Source: Rhodococcus sp. 06-462-5 (lineage in GTDB: Bacteria > Actinomycetota > Actinomycetes > Mycobacteriales > Mycobacteriaceae). Taken from it: a stretch of 64,000 nt of DNA. How positions within the stretch are numbered: position 1 is the stretch's first letter; every line of letters begins with the position of its first letter. Position numbers and translations under genes: made by a program. Positions 16,828-25,435 of the stretch are shown one piece after another. The notes under the pieces were generated by a model. That model was given only the letters and a program-made list of their open reading frames with translations. It was not told where the DNA came from and did no database searches. Location: contig NZ_NOYD01000001.1 in assembly GCF_002258315.1 (NCBI RefSeq), positions 310,001 through 374,000 of the forward strand. The letters are read 5' to 3'.

Positions 16828-17798
16828 GAAGCGATGGCCTTCGCTCGTTCGACGGCGATGCGTACCTCTTCCTCGATCAGGTCACCGTTGATCGCGGCAC
16901 CTGCCTTGACTCCGGCCGCGGACGCCGCCACGACGGTGTCCATCGGCGCGGCCACGTTGCCTGCAACCCACACGCCGGGCACCGATGTGGCACCGACGGG
17001 ATCGGCCTCGACGTACGTGCCGAGGACATGATCGTTCATGATCATCTCGGTCGTGCCGATCCCGAGCGACACCAGGATGTCTGCGCGGGAGGTGAAGTTG
17101 GGGCCCACGACCAGTGCGTCCAGCCGGATCTGCGTGCCGCTCGAGAGTGTCACTCCGACGATGGCGTCGTTGTCGACATCGACCCGAGCGATCTCCTCGT
17201 CGACCACCTCGATGCCACGGGCGGCAAGTCGCTCGAGATCTGCCTCGGCCAATTCCGTTGCCGTGTAGGCGAACACCGTGACGTGCTCGCTGAGCTGACG
17301 CCACATCTGTGCCTGGTGCCCGACCATGGCGCTGCCGATGATGCCGATCCTGCGATCGCGCACCTCCCAGCCGTGGCAGTACGGGCAGTGCAACACGTCG
17401 CGTCCCCACCGGTCGGCGAGGCCCGGTATGTCGGGCAGTTCATCGGTGAGGCCGGTGGTGACCAGGAGGCGGCGGCCGTGGACGACGGAACCGTCGGCGA
17501 GACTCACCTCGAACCCGGTGTCGGTTCGACGCGCGGACGTCGCGACGCCCTCGACGATGCGCGCGCCGTAGTGCCGCGCCTCGTCTCGGCCGAGTCGAAC
17601 CAGCTCGAGAGGTGATTCCCCATCGCGGGTGAGGTAGTTGTGGGAATGCGCTGCCGGGGCGTTGCGGGGATCGCCCGCGTCGATGATCGCAACGGATCGT
17701 CGAGAACGGCCGAGAGCCACGGCGGCACTGAGTCCGGCAACTCCGCCGCCGACGATGATCGCGTCGACCGGTGTGTGTCGATCGGTGTCTGTAGTCAT
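16824..17798 (-). CDS. Thioredoxin-reductase-like FAD/NAD(P) oxidoreductase
   Basis: 324 residues from the ATG at 17798. A longer in-frame start at 17909 would add a hydrophobic leader not seen in the family. The FAD Rossmann motif is GGGVAGLSAAVAL (17-29). The redox-active CPYC (Cys138, Cys141) sits in LHCPYCHGWE. An NADP-binding motif, GIIGSAMVGHQA, and a C-terminal FAD motif, GVWVAGNVAAPMDTVV, follow. The CxxCHGWE context is closer to dithiol oxidases of the HlmI/GliT type and other small-disulfide flavoproteins than to classical TrxB. No thioredoxin gene is adjacent. Substrate unknown. Confidence 0.88.
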   Translation of the reverse strand: MTTDTDRHTPVDAIIVGGGVAGLSAAVALGRSRRSVAIIDAGDPRNAPAAHSHNYLTRDGESPLELVRLGRDEARHYGARIVEGVATSARRTDTGFEVSLADGSVVHGRRLLVTTGLTDELPDIPGLADRWGRDVLHCPYCHGWEVRDRRIGIIGSAMVGHQAQMWRQLSEHVTVFAYTATELAEADLERLAARGIEVVDEEIARVDVDNDAIVGVTLSSGTQIRLDALVVGPNFTSRADILVSLGIGTTEMIMNDHVLGTYVEADPVGATSVPGVWVAGNVAAPMDTVVAASAAGVKAGAAINGDLIEEEVRIAVERAKAIAS

Positions 17799-17827
17799 GT
17801 GGAGAGTGTCCGACAGAGGCTGAACAT

Positions 17828-17845
17828 TGGCAAGAAACATTGCCA
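17828..17845. promoter_or_regulatory. Inverted repeat upstream of the flavoprotein gene
   Basis: TGGCAA-gaaaca-TTGCCA is a perfect 6-bp inverted repeat with a 6-bp spacer, 30 bp upstream of the start at 17798. It lies inside the most AT-rich stretch of this neighbourhood (about 17815-17875). Size and position fit a dimeric repressor site. No regulator gene lies adjacent. Confidence 0.5.
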
Positions 17846-18035
17846 GAACAGCAAATAGTGGAAGCGAAAAATACCGCACGACGCAATCGATCGCCCAGAA
17901 TCGGCACATCGCCGGATTGTGAACGTGCCGATTGGCGTCGAGGCTGTCAGTGGTCGCTGTAAGCGCGGATCTACCGCTTGAACAGGGGGTTCACTCGAGG
18001 TCTACTGGTCGGTAAGAATCGAGCCGGGGGGGCGT

Positions 18036-18278
18036 ATGGGGCACTTCGAGATCGGAGAGACCGTGATCACGGTCCGCAATCTGGGCCACGTGCGATGGCG
18101 TAGCGGAATCCCGAAGGGAACCGTGGGGATCGTCGTCGGCGTCGATTGGCTCGGCGATGCTCGCGTGAACTTCGCCGTCGACGAGTCGATGCGCACCCGA
18201 GGTGAGACGGTCGAACACATCGTCGCCGACGGCGACGTCCGCACGCTGCGGGCCGCTCCCCGCCGTCTGATCGGCTAG
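18036..18278 (+). CDS. Small conserved-style protein with SH3/KOW-like beta fold
   Basis: 80 residues starting MGHFEIGETVITVRNLGHVR. Alternating hydrophobic strands and glycine turns (IPKGTVGIVVGVDWLGDARV, NFAVDE) resemble a small five-stranded barrel of the SH3/KOW type. A basic C-terminal segment (RTLRAAPRRLIG) follows. GC-rich codon use and a G-rich run before the ATG support coding. It stands alone after a 237-bp spacer and overlaps the convergent 56-codon gene by 4 bp. I do not recognise the family; the fold suggestion is from the residue pattern only. Confidence 0.6.
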   Translation: MGHFEIGETVITVRNLGHVRWRSGIPKGTVGIVVGVDWLGDARVNFAVDESMRTRGETVEHIVADGDVRTLRAAPRRLIG

Positions 18279-18445
18279 TTGCCGGCGGTTCGCTCGTCAT
18301 CGGTCGCGGGACCGGTTTCGACGGCTCCGCCTTCGCTGGACCAATCGTTGTCCTCTGCCGCTGCGGCCGGATCGGACGTCACGTCCGGCTTCGCGTCGGG
18401 GGCCGTGTTCTCGTTCTTCTTCGCGTCGTTGTTCTGGGTAGTCAT
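18275..18445 (-). CDS. Small acidic, probably disordered protein (56 aa)
   Basis: The frame begins MTTQNNDAKKNENTAPDAKP and ends RTAGN. It is rich in Asp, Glu, Asn, Ala and Thr, with one aromatic pair region (NDWSSEGG). Nearly every codon ends in G or C, which strongly favours real coding despite only 56 residues. Composition indicates an unstructured hydrophilic peptide. No good Shine-Dalgarno is visible before the ATG at 18445. Convergent with the 80-residue gene (4-bp overlap). Function unknown. Confidence 0.6.
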   Translation of the reverse strand: MTTQNNDAKKNENTAPDAKPDVTSDPAAAAEDNDWSSEGGAVETGPATDDERTAGN

Positions 18446-18513
18446 GACCCGGGGGTACCCGCGCGGAGCCGAAGCAATCGTCGGCCCCGCGCGGGCGAGC
18501 GTTCCGGTGGTCT

Positions 18514-18618
18514 CTACAGCCCGAAGGGCAGCGTTCCCGGTGCCAGCTCGAAGCCGCTGCTACCAGCGGAAATGGAGCCGAAGCCGCTGAGGATCTGGTT
18601 GATGAACGCGGTGATCAT
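18514..18618 (-). CDS. Very small ORF with strong ribosome-binding site (34 aa)
   Basis: MITAFINQILSGFGSISAGS leads into a Gly/Ser/Pro-rich tail ending LPFGL. The start is preceded by AGAGGAAT at good spacing, a better Shine-Dalgarno than most genes here. The first 15 residues could form an amphipathic helix. Size and composition recall short secreted or pore-forming peptides of Corynebacteriales (PorA/PorH size class), but I see no sequence match and do not claim one. It is divergent from the SGNH lipoprotein gene at 18699. Function unknown. Confidence 0.5.
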   Translation of the reverse strand: MITAFINQILSGFGSISAGSSGFELAPGTLPFGL

Positions 18619-18698
18619 GTAATTCCTCTGTTCGATGCGATGGACTGGATGTCCCGGACAACCCGGTCGAGATTACCGGCAGCTGTAGCGTCGAAGCT

Positions 18699-19610
18699 GT
18701 GAGGAGCCAGGGAATTGTCGTCGGTCTTGCTGTGTCGGCCTGCGTACTGGCGGGCTGTTCGTCGGACTCTTCGGTATCGGAAGCCCCGGCTGGATCGGCG
18801 GAAGCGCCCGCTGTGTCGTCCGATCCGGCCGTTCCGCTGAACTACGTCGCGTTGGGTGATTCGGCCGCATCGGGCCCGCGAATCCCCGACCAGGTCGGCG
18901 CACCGGGTTGTCAGCAGTCCGACGCCAACTATCCGCACGTGCTCGCCGAGGAATTGGCCGTGGGCTCCTTCGTCGACGTCACCTGCTCGGGTGCCGTCAC
19001 CGAGAACATCGTCTCCACTCCGCAGGGCACGTCCAGCGGCGAGGTACCGGTGCAGCTCGACGCGCTGACGCCCGAGACCGATCTGGTGACCGTCACGATC
19101 GGTGGTAACGACATCGGGCTGGTCTCGACGGCCGTGCAATGCCTGACGTTCGCGGACACCTCGGCCACCAACGTCTGCAGGGACCGTCTCACCGCAGGCG
19201 GCGTCGACACCGTGGCCGCGGCCATCGCGGACAGTGCACCGAGCTGGGGAGCGATGCTCGACGCGGTGGCCGAACGTGCGCCCGACGCGCGGATCCTGGT
19301 GGTCGGGTACGGCACCTATCTGCCGGACGGCGGCTGCTTCCCCACCCAGCCGATGCTGCCCGAGGACGCCGATTACATCCAGGGCAGCATCACCGCCATG
19401 AACGACGCCCTACGCACGCAGGCGAACGAGCACGGCGCGGAGTTCGTCGACACCGAGCCGTTGAGTGTCGGCCACGACGTGTGTGTCGCTCCCGATCAGC
19501 GGTACTTCGAGGGGGTCGTCCCGCAGAATCCTGCGGCACCGTTGCACCCGACGGCGGCCGGGATGGCAGCGATCGCCGACGGGGTGGCCACTGTCGTGCG
19601 TGCCGGATAG
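18699..19610 (+). CDS. SGNH/GDSL-family hydrolase, predicted lipoprotein
   Basis: 303 residues from a GTG. The signal peptide ends in the lipobox VLAGC (Cys20) and is followed by a Ser/Ala/Pro linker. The catalytic blocks are all present: GDSAASG with Ser55 (block I), TIGGNDIG with Asn137 (block III), and a terminal PLHPTAAG with His283 (block V). Paired cysteines (in APGCQQS, VTCSG, QCLTF, NVCRD, GCFP, DVCV) fit an extracellular disulfide-bonded domain. Members hydrolyse lipids or acyl esters; the in vivo substrate is unknown. Resembles actinobacterial secreted SGNH lipases. Confidence 0.9.
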   Translation: MRSQGIVVGLAVSACVLAGCSSDSSVSEAPAGSAEAPAVSSDPAVPLNYVALGDSAASGPRIPDQVGAPGCQQSDANYPHVLAEELAVGSFVDVTCSGAVTENIVSTPQGTSSGEVPVQLDALTPETDLVTVTIGGNDIGLVSTAVQCLTFADTSATNVCRDRLTAGGVDTVAAAIADSAPSWGAMLDAVAERAPDARILVVGYGTYLPDGGCFPTQPMLPEDADYIQGSITAMNDALRTQANEHGAEFVDTEPLSVGHDVCVAPDQRYFEGVVPQNPAAPLHPTAAGMAAIADGVATVVRAG

Positions 19611-19671
19611 AGACCACGACACCGTAACTGGCTCTTCTCGTATGGGTAGGTCGAGGTGAAGTGTTGTCCGC

Positions 19672-20313
19672 ATGGTGTCGTATTCCGCAGCTCTCGGAGT
19701 GTTCGCAGTGGCTCTCGCGTTGGTTCTGACGCCGGGCCCCAACATGATCTACCTTGTCTCGCGCAGTATTTCGCAGGGCCGACGGGCGGGACTGGTGTCG
19801 TTGGCCGGCGTCGCAGTCGGATTCCTGGTCTATCTCACCGCCACCAATCTCGGCCTGGCAGCGGTGTTCACCGCGGTGCCTGCGCTGTACACGGTGGTCA
19901 AGCTCGCCGGCGCCGCGTACCTCGCCTGGTTGGCTGTGCAGGCGCTCCGTGGCACGGTGTCGGCCTTCGAACCGACCGAGCTGCAACAGGATTCGACTCG
20001 GCGGCTGTTCACCATGGGGTTGGTGACCAACCTGTTGAACCCGAAGATCGCGATCATGTACATCTCGGTCATCCCGCAGTTCGTCGATCCTGCGGCCGGA
20101 CACCTTCTGCTGCAGGGATTCACGCTCGGCGGCGTGCAGATCGCTGTGGCCGTAGCGGTCAACCTGGCGATCGTGGTGCTCGCCGGATCGATCGCGCAGT
20201 TCCTCGCCGTTCGCCCCACGTGGCTGAGGGTGCAGCGCTACGTCATGGGCACGGTGCTCGGACTGCTCGCCGTGCGGGTGGCGACCGACGGCGGCAAACC
20301 GGTCCCGGCTTGA
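19672..20313 (+). CDS. LysE/RhtB-family amino acid exporter
   Basis: 213 residues, about six membrane helices. The family start is ALVLTPGPNMIYLVSRSISQ, followed by GRRAGLVSLAGVAVGF. Further signatures are KLAGAAYLAWLAVQALRG and FTMGLVTNLLNPKIAIMYIS. Members export amino acids such as lysine, homoserine or threonine. The final 76 bp overlap, on the opposite strand, the end of allophanate hydrolase. It follows the SGNH gene by 61 bp on the same strand, without evidence of co-function. Confidence 0.92.
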   Translation: MVSYSAALGVFAVALALVLTPGPNMIYLVSRSISQGRRAGLVSLAGVAVGFLVYLTATNLGLAAVFTAVPALYTVVKLAGAAYLAWLAVQALRGTVSAFEPTELQQDSTRRLFTMGLVTNLLNPKIAIMYISVIPQFVDPAAGHLLLQGFTLGGVQIAVAVAVNLAIVVLAGSIAQFLAVRPTWLRVQRYVMGTVLGLLAVRVATDGGKPVPA

Positions 20314-21998
20314 GCTCTGTATGCGCGCCAGCCGCCGAATTCGGTGATGTCGGTTCCGTTCTCGGCTGCGTCGTGCGCGCAGCAGAATCCGGTGACCCAG
20401 CGGCCGTCGGACAATTCGACCGGGCCCAGGCCCATCGGCGCGGGCAATCCTGCGAGGAAGGTCCCGAGCGCGGCTGCGGACATGCGATACAACTCTCCCG
20501 AGATGGGAGCGCCGTCGCCGGCGCGCCGCACGAGACCGGGCTTGGGCGGGGTGGTGTGCAGATCGACCAGCCGGTAGTCCGCCGTGGTCGTCACCTCGCC
20601 GCTGAACCGGGCACCGCGATCGGTCAACTGGTGATGCACCGGAAAGCCGCGCAGATGCGCACCGACGGCCAACACCTCGATACCGTCGTCGATCAACGAC
20701 GGTGACGCGACGCCGCTCAACTGTGCAGCCAGGTCGATCGCGATCTGATCCTCGAATGCCGGCACCACGACCATGACCCCGAACGGATTGCCGTCCGGCG
20801 TCGGGGCTCCGGGAACGGCCACCGCGGCCATGTCGAGCAGGTTGCAGAAGTTGGTGAACGTGCCGAGGCGTCGATTGATGCCGACCGGATCCGACTGCAC
20901 CGCAGCGATGCTCGGATGCTCGGTGGTGGTGGGCAACAGCAGACCGTCGAAACTGTTCAGCAGTGCCAGGGCCGAAGTCTCGGCCCTGGCGAGCGCATCG
21001 ACGTCGTCCACGTACCGGTGCGCGGACGGTCCCGACGCCGATCGGACGATCGCGGACACCGTGGGATCGGCACCGGCAGGCGCGGTGTCGAGAAACTCTC
21101 CGACGGCCGAATAGCGTTGCGCCACAATTGCTCCGTCGTACAGCAGTGTTGCCGCGTCGAGCAGCGTGGAGATGTCGACCTCGGCGTGGGCAATACCCTT
21201 GTCGGCCAGGCCGGCCACCGTCTCCTCGAATGCCCGACGGTACGCCGGGCTCATCGACGTCAGATCTTCGGCTCGGGGGATGGCGACGCGGGGCTGCAGG
21301 GATGCGGCGAGCCGTACGTCGGCCGGCCAGGCCCGACTGCGTGGATCGGTAGAAGTAGGTCCGGTCATGACTTTCATTGCTGCAGTGGCACTGTCGAGAT
21401 CGCGCGCGAGAACGGTGACGCAATCGTAGTCGGCGCAGGCGGGCACGACGCCGGTGTTCGGCACGATACCCAGCGTGGCCTTGATGCCGACCAGCCCGTG
21501 GAAGGCTGCGGGTACTCGACCCGAACCTGCTGTATCGGTGCCGATTCCGATGTCCGCGATGCCCAGTGCGACCGCGACGGCGGAACCGGAACTCGAGCCT
21601 CCCGAGATCAGTGTCGGATCCCAGGCGCAGCGCACCGCGCCGTAGGGGCTGCGGGTCCCGACCAGTCCGGTGGCGAACTGGTCGAGATTGGTCTTGCCCA
21701 ACACCAGTGCGCCCTGGCTCGTCAGTCGCTCGACGGCGACAGCGGACACGTCGGGGGTGTAGGCGAACTCGGGGCAGGCCGCGGTGGTGGGCAGACCCGA
21801 GACGTCGATGTTGTCCTTGACTGCGACGAGCACACCGGCGAGCGGCAGATCAGCACCGGCTGCGAGCGCCTCGTCGAGGGCGACGGCCTCGGCCAGCACG
21901 TCGTCCTCGTCGCGCAGGGTGATCCAAACCTCGGGGCGATCCACCTCGGCGATCCGTTTGTAGGCCTGCAGAACTCGGTCCCGTACCTCAGGCTGCAT
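20238..21998 (-). CDS. atzF: Allophanate hydrolase
   Basis: 586 residues from the ATG at 21998, which overlaps the upstream stop by 11 nt. The amidase-signature domain (about 1-430) has Lys61 (VAVKDN), GGSSSGSA (cis-Ser around 135-136) and nucleophile Ser159 (DTAGSGR). A C-terminal allophanate-hydrolase domain (about 445-560) has [30 protein letters not shown] and GELYRM. It converts allophanate to ammonia and CO2. The normal end, GGWRAY, is followed by about 25 extra residues that are antisense to lysE, suggesting the original stop was lost. Last gene of the urea/guanidine-type operon. Confidence 0.93.
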   Translation of the reverse strand: MQPEVRDRVLQAYKRIAEVDRPEVWITLRDEDDVLAEAVALDEALAAGADLPLAGVLVAVKDNIDVSGLPTTAACPEFAYTPDVSAVAVERLTSQGALVLGKTNLDQFATGLVGTRSPYGAVRCAWDPTLISGGSSSGSAVAVALGIADIGIGTDTAGSGRVPAAFHGLVGIKATLGIVPNTGVVPACADYDCVTVLARDLDSATAAMKVMTGPTSTDPRSRAWPADVRLAASLQPRVAIPRAEDLTSMSPAYRRAFEETVAGLADKGIAHAEVDISTLLDAATLLYDGAIVAQRYSAVGEFLDTAPAGADPTVSAIVRSASGPSAHRYVDDVDALARAETSALALLNSFDGLLLPTTTEHPSIAAVQSDPVGINRRLGTFTNFCNLLDMAAVAVPGAPTPDGNPFGVMVVVPAFEDQIAIDLAAQLSGVASPSLIDDGIEVLAVGAHLRGFPVHHQLTDRGARFSGEVTTTADYRLVDLHTTPPKPGLVRRAGDGAPISGELYRMSAAALGTFLAGLPAPMGLGPVELSDGRWVTGFCCAHDAAENGTDITEFGGWRAYRAQAGTGLPPSVATRTASSPSTVPMT

Positions 21999-24015
21999 CG
22001 GTCTTGCCCTTCGTCTTGTCGAATTCGCCCGCTGCCGACCACGCGTCGCGTTCGGCACCGAAGGCGACGGCCTGCGTCGCGCGGAACTCGGCGATGGAGT
22101 CCGCGTTGGTGTCCAGGAAGTTCTCGTGCTCGGCGAGGGAGAACTCACCGTCGGTGATCTGCACTCCGCCACCGCGACCGGCCGCCAGATCTGCGCGCAG
22201 GTCCATCAGTTCCTCGGGTTCGACCGGGTACCAGGAGATTCGGTCGAAGAAGCGAAGCAACCACGGGGTGCCCTCCTCGAACGGGCCGCCGCTGTAGGCG
22301 GCACTGTGGTTCCACACCTGCGTGGTTCGACCCACGAACTGGTATCCGCCAGGACCCTCCATGCCGTAGATGCACAGGTACGCTCCGCCGATGCCGACGG
22401 CGTTCTCCGGCGTCCACGTGCGCGCCGGGTTGTACTTGGTCGTCACCAGTCGGTGCCGCGGATCCAACGGGGTCGCCACCGGTGCGCCCAGGTACACGTC
22501 ACCGAGTCCGAGAACCATGTAGTCGGCAGCGAAGACGGTGTCGAACACCTCTGCCACCGAGTCGAGTCCGTTCATGCGCCGGATGAACTCGATGTTCCAG
22601 GGACACCACGGGGCGTCGGCGCGCACGCCGTGCATGTATCGCTGTATCGCCTCGCGGGTCGAGGGGTCGTCCCACGACAGTGGCAGCCGAACCTGGCGGC
22701 TGGGCACCACGAGTTCCGAGGCCGCGGGCAGATCGTCCTCGACCTCCGATAGCAGACCCATCAACGAATCGATGGACAGCACATCGGGATTCACCTTCAC
22801 CTGTAGCGAGCGAATTCCCGGGGTCAGGTCCACCAACCCGCGGGGCGCGAGTGCTTCGACGCGCTGGTGTAGGGCGTGCACTCGGGCCCGCAGGGCCAGA
22901 TCGAGCTTCATGTCGCCGTACTCGACCAGCACGTTGTCGTCGCCCGAGCGGCGGTAGGTGACGCACGTGTCGGCGTCGCGTCGAGCGATGACGCCGTCGT
23001 CACCGTCGCCGCCTGCGGAGAACACCGCGGGCAGAGACGCGCGGCGAGCGAGACCGAGTGATCCCAGCGGCGCGGTGGACGCGGCCTTCACAGGAACGAA
23101 ACGGATGGTGTCGCCCGGTCGTAGCTGGCCGAGCTTCCACCGCTCGGCCGCGACAACGGTGACAGGGCAGACGAATCCGCCCAGGCTCGGCCCGTCGGGT
23201 CCGAGCAGGATCGGGGTGTCGCCGGTGAAGTCCAACGCCCCGACGCTGTAGGCGTTGTCGTGGATGTTCGACGGGTGCAGTCCGGCCTCGCCGCCGTCGG
23301 GCCGAGCCCACTGCGGCTTCGGTCCGATCAGCCGGACCCCGGTGCGGTCGGAGTTGAAGTGCACCTCGTAGCGGGTGGCGTAGAGGGTGTCGATGTCCTC
23401 GCGGGTGAAGAACTCCGGTGCGCCGTGTGGACCCTCGGTGACGGCGATGTCCCATTTCGACGTCAGCACCGGCAGGTGTTCCATGGGAATCGGACCGAGG
23501 ACTGCGGCGTTGTCGGAGCGGCCCGCCAGTCCGACGACGTCGCCCTCACCGAGCACGCCGCCGCGATGTCCACCGAACTTACCGAGCGTGAACGTTGCTG
23601 CGCTACCGAGGTAGTCGTCGACGTGGAGGCTGCCCTGAATCAGAACGTAGACCCGCAGCCCCGACCCGGTGGTGGTACCGACATCGAGTAGGGCACCGGC
23701 GGGCACCAGTACGGGTTTCCACTGCGGAGCCGCTCGGCCGTCGATGCGCACCGGCACCGCGGCACCGGTGACGCAGACGTAGGTGTCGGCATCGAACGTC
23801 AATGCCGGCCCGGCCATGGTGGATTCCAGCCCCGGTGCACCCTCGGGATTGCCGAGCGCGACGTTGCCGAGCCGGAACGACAGGTCGTCCATCGGTCCCG
23901 ACGGTGGTACGCCGACCTTCCAGTAGCCGACGCGTCCGGGCCAGTCCTGCACCGTGGTGAGCATCCCGGGCCGCTGGACCGTCATCTTGGCGGCTGTGAG
24001 GTTCGCTCCGGTCAT
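21988..24015 (-). CDS. Urea-carboxylase-like protein, carboxyltransferase half only
   Basis: 675 residues from the ATG at 24015 (ATGA overlap with the DUF1989 gene). It has an AHS2/PxpC-like domain (about 8-300: [54 protein letters not shown]) and an AHS1/PxpB-like domain (about 375-600: [53 protein letters not shown]). In urea or guanidine carboxylases these are flanked by an N-terminal biotin carboxylase and a C-terminal biotinyl (AMKM) domain. Both are absent here; the protein ends just after the AHS1 tail at TKGKTDAA. Alone it should be unable to carboxylate; a partner must be elsewhere. Confidence 0.85.
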   Translation of the reverse strand: MTGANLTAAKMTVQRPGMLTTVQDWPGRVGYWKVGVPPSGPMDDLSFRLGNVALGNPEGAPGLESTMAGPALTFDADTYVCVTGAAVPVRIDGRAAPQWKPVLVPAGALLDVGTTTGSGLRVYVLIQGSLHVDDYLGSAATFTLGKFGGHRGGVLGEGDVVGLAGRSDNAAVLGPIPMEHLPVLTSKWDIAVTEGPHGAPEFFTREDIDTLYATRYEVHFNSDRTGVRLIGPKPQWARPDGGEAGLHPSNIHDNAYSVGALDFTGDTPILLGPDGPSLGGFVCPVTVVAAERWKLGQLRPGDTIRFVPVKAASTAPLGSLGLARRASLPAVFSAGGDGDDGVIARRDADTCVTYRRSGDDNVLVEYGDMKLDLALRARVHALHQRVEALAPRGLVDLTPGIRSLQVKVNPDVLSIDSLMGLLSEVEDDLPAASELVVPSRQVRLPLSWDDPSTREAIQRYMHGVRADAPWCPWNIEFIRRMNGLDSVAEVFDTVFAADYMVLGLGDVYLGAPVATPLDPRHRLVTTKYNPARTWTPENAVGIGGAYLCIYGMEGPGGYQFVGRTTQVWNHSAAYSGGPFEEGTPWLLRFFDRISWYPVEPEELMDLRADLAAGRGGGVQITDGEFSLAEHENFLDTNADSIAEFRATQAVAFGAERDAWSAAGEFDKTKGKTDAA

Positions 24016-24650
24016 GCGCGCGTCACGATCATGCGCACCGCGGTGGGGTCGAATCCGTTGCAGGGGTTGTTGATCTGCGGGCAGTTGGACACCAGCACCA
24101 GCGTGTCGATCTCGGCACGCAACGACAGCTTCTTGCCGGGAGCCGAGAGACCGTCGACGATGCCGAGGGTGCCGTCGGCGTCGACGGGGACGTTCATGAA
24201 GAAGTTGATGTTGGGCACCAGGTCTCGTTTGCCGAGTCCCCACTTGGATCCCTCGATGAGGAAGTTCTCGACGCACGCGTGCTGATGCTGCGTGTGGTGG
24301 CCGTAGCGGAGGGTGTTCGATTCCTTGGAGCACGCACCGCCGACGGTGTCGTGGTTTCCGACCTCGTCGTCGACGATCGTCATGATCGGCGTCGAATCAT
24401 CGCTCCGCAGCACGGTTCCGGTGGTGAGAAAGAGGTTCTGCTGCGCGCTGACGGTTGCGGGGGCGGAATATCGGATCGAGTGGTCGTGCGCGCCGTACAT
24501 CAGGGTGTCGACGGCCTGATTGCCGTACAGATCGACGATGGTCAGTACGTCACCCGCCTCGACGACGGCGGACCAGGGGCCGAATGCGGGGGCGATCTCG
24601 TCGCGAACGATCGTGGTCTCGAGTGTGCTGCTCACTGTTCCTGTGGTCAC
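24012..24650 (-). CDS. DUF1989 urea-carboxylase-associated protein 1 (CgdA/CgdB-like)
   Basis: 212 residues from the GTG at 24650, preceded by GGAAGG at ideal spacing and overlapping the upstream stop (GTGA). DUF1989 motifs are [66 protein letters not shown] and [17 protein letters not shown]. Conserved Cys and His residues suit metal or covalent chemistry. Paired DUF1989 proteins of this context form carboxyguanidine deiminase in characterised guanidine pathways. Which substrate is used here is an inference from neighbours (permease, carboxylase-like, AtzF). Confidence 0.87.
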   Translation of the reverse strand: MTTGTVSSTLETTIVRDEIAPAFGPWSAVVEAGDVLTIVDLYGNQAVDTLMYGAHDHSIRYSAPATVSAQQNLFLTTGTVLRSDDSTPIMTIVDDEVGNHDTVGGACSKESNTLRYGHHTQHQHACVENFLIEGSKWGLGKRDLVPNINFFMNVPVDADGTLGIVDGLSAPGKKLSLRAEIDTLVLVSNCPQINNPCNGFDPTAVRMIVTRA

Positions 24651-25429
24651 TGTGCTGCCTTCCATGCGTCCTCGGTGTTCTGCACTGCGCGCAGGTATTC
24701 CGGTTCGGTATTGCCGAGAGTGAGTAGCTCTTCCGGTGCTCGCCACGCCAGTACGTCGAGAGCGGTCGTGGGGAATTCGGACCTCGGGTCGAGTGGGTGA
24801 GCGGTGTTGGCCAGCAACACGATCACCGGCAGGTGGATCAGCAGATCCACGTGCTTTCCCGCTCCTGCGGATCCGGTGCTGATCAGAGCGCCGTCGGCGT
24901 CGACTCTCACGCCGTGAAAGAACGACAGGGACGGTGCGACGTCGCGTGGTTCGAGTCCGTGCTTGGCTGCGGCGAGGGTGAACAGTTCCCGACCGGCCGG
25001 AGCCGACGAATGTGGTCCGCTGACTCCGTATTTGGCGACATTGGTGGCGGTGGAGGTGGTGCCGCACAGTGCGTCGTGGCGGCCGGAGGTGTCGTCGACG
25101 AGGGTGGCCAGCACGCGGCCCTGGTCCGAGAGCAGGGGATGGCCCGAGCTCAGGTAGGCCTGCCACGGCACCTTGACGGTGTCGGCGGTGTTGAGCCGTT
25201 CCCACGGTGCGTCGGCGCGGTAGAGCAGGATGTTGGCGCAGGCATCACCGTCGACGTCGACGAGACGTAGCCGGGTTCCACGTGCGAGGACCTTGGTGGT
25301 GTAGCTGCCGCCGGGCACCGATTCGGCCCAGGTGAGCTCCGAGATGCCCTCCGGTGCAGTGGGTGCCGGAGCGACGGTGGCCTGGGAACGTGCGTGTTCC
25401 TTGGCAGAGTGGGTGGTTGCTGTGCTCAT
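24647..25429 (-). CDS. DUF1989 urea-carboxylase-associated protein 2 (CgdA/CgdB-like)
   Basis: 260 residues. A Thr/Ala/Pro-rich leader (about 1-28) precedes the DUF1989 domain: SVPGGSYTTKVLARGTRLRL, DGDACANILLYRADAPWERL, NTADTVKVPWQAYLSSGHPL, DALCGTTSTATNVAKYG and SFFHGVRVDADGAL. It is the larger partner of the adjacent DUF1989 protein, with a 4-nt overlap, as expected for a heteromeric deiminase. It is second in the operon after the permease (6 nt). If the system acts on guanidine, the product would feed allophanate hydrolase. Confidence 0.87.
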   Translation of the reverse strand: MSTATTHSAKEHARSQATVAPAPTAPEGISELTWAESVPGGSYTTKVLARGTRLRLVDVDGDACANILLYRADAPWERLNTADTVKVPWQAYLSSGHPLLSDQGRVLATLVDDTSGRHDALCGTTSTATNVAKYGVSGPHSSAPAGRELFTLAAAKHGLEPRDVAPSLSFFHGVRVDADGALISTGSAGAGKHVDLLIHLPVIVLLANTAHPLDPRSEFPTTALDVLAWRAPEELLTLGNTEPEYLRAVQNTEDAWKAAQ

Positions 25430-25435
25430 GGTGGC

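Noticed and set aside
17799-17909. N-terminal extension of the thioredoxin-reductase-like protein
   Set aside because: The extension is AT-rich, contains the operator-like repeat and would add a hydrophobic leader before a cytosolic FAD domain; it is more likely promoter DNA.
18279-18590. 103-codon plus-strand frame
   Set aside because: It is antisense to the two small minus-strand genes, which have better codon bias or a better ribosome-binding site.
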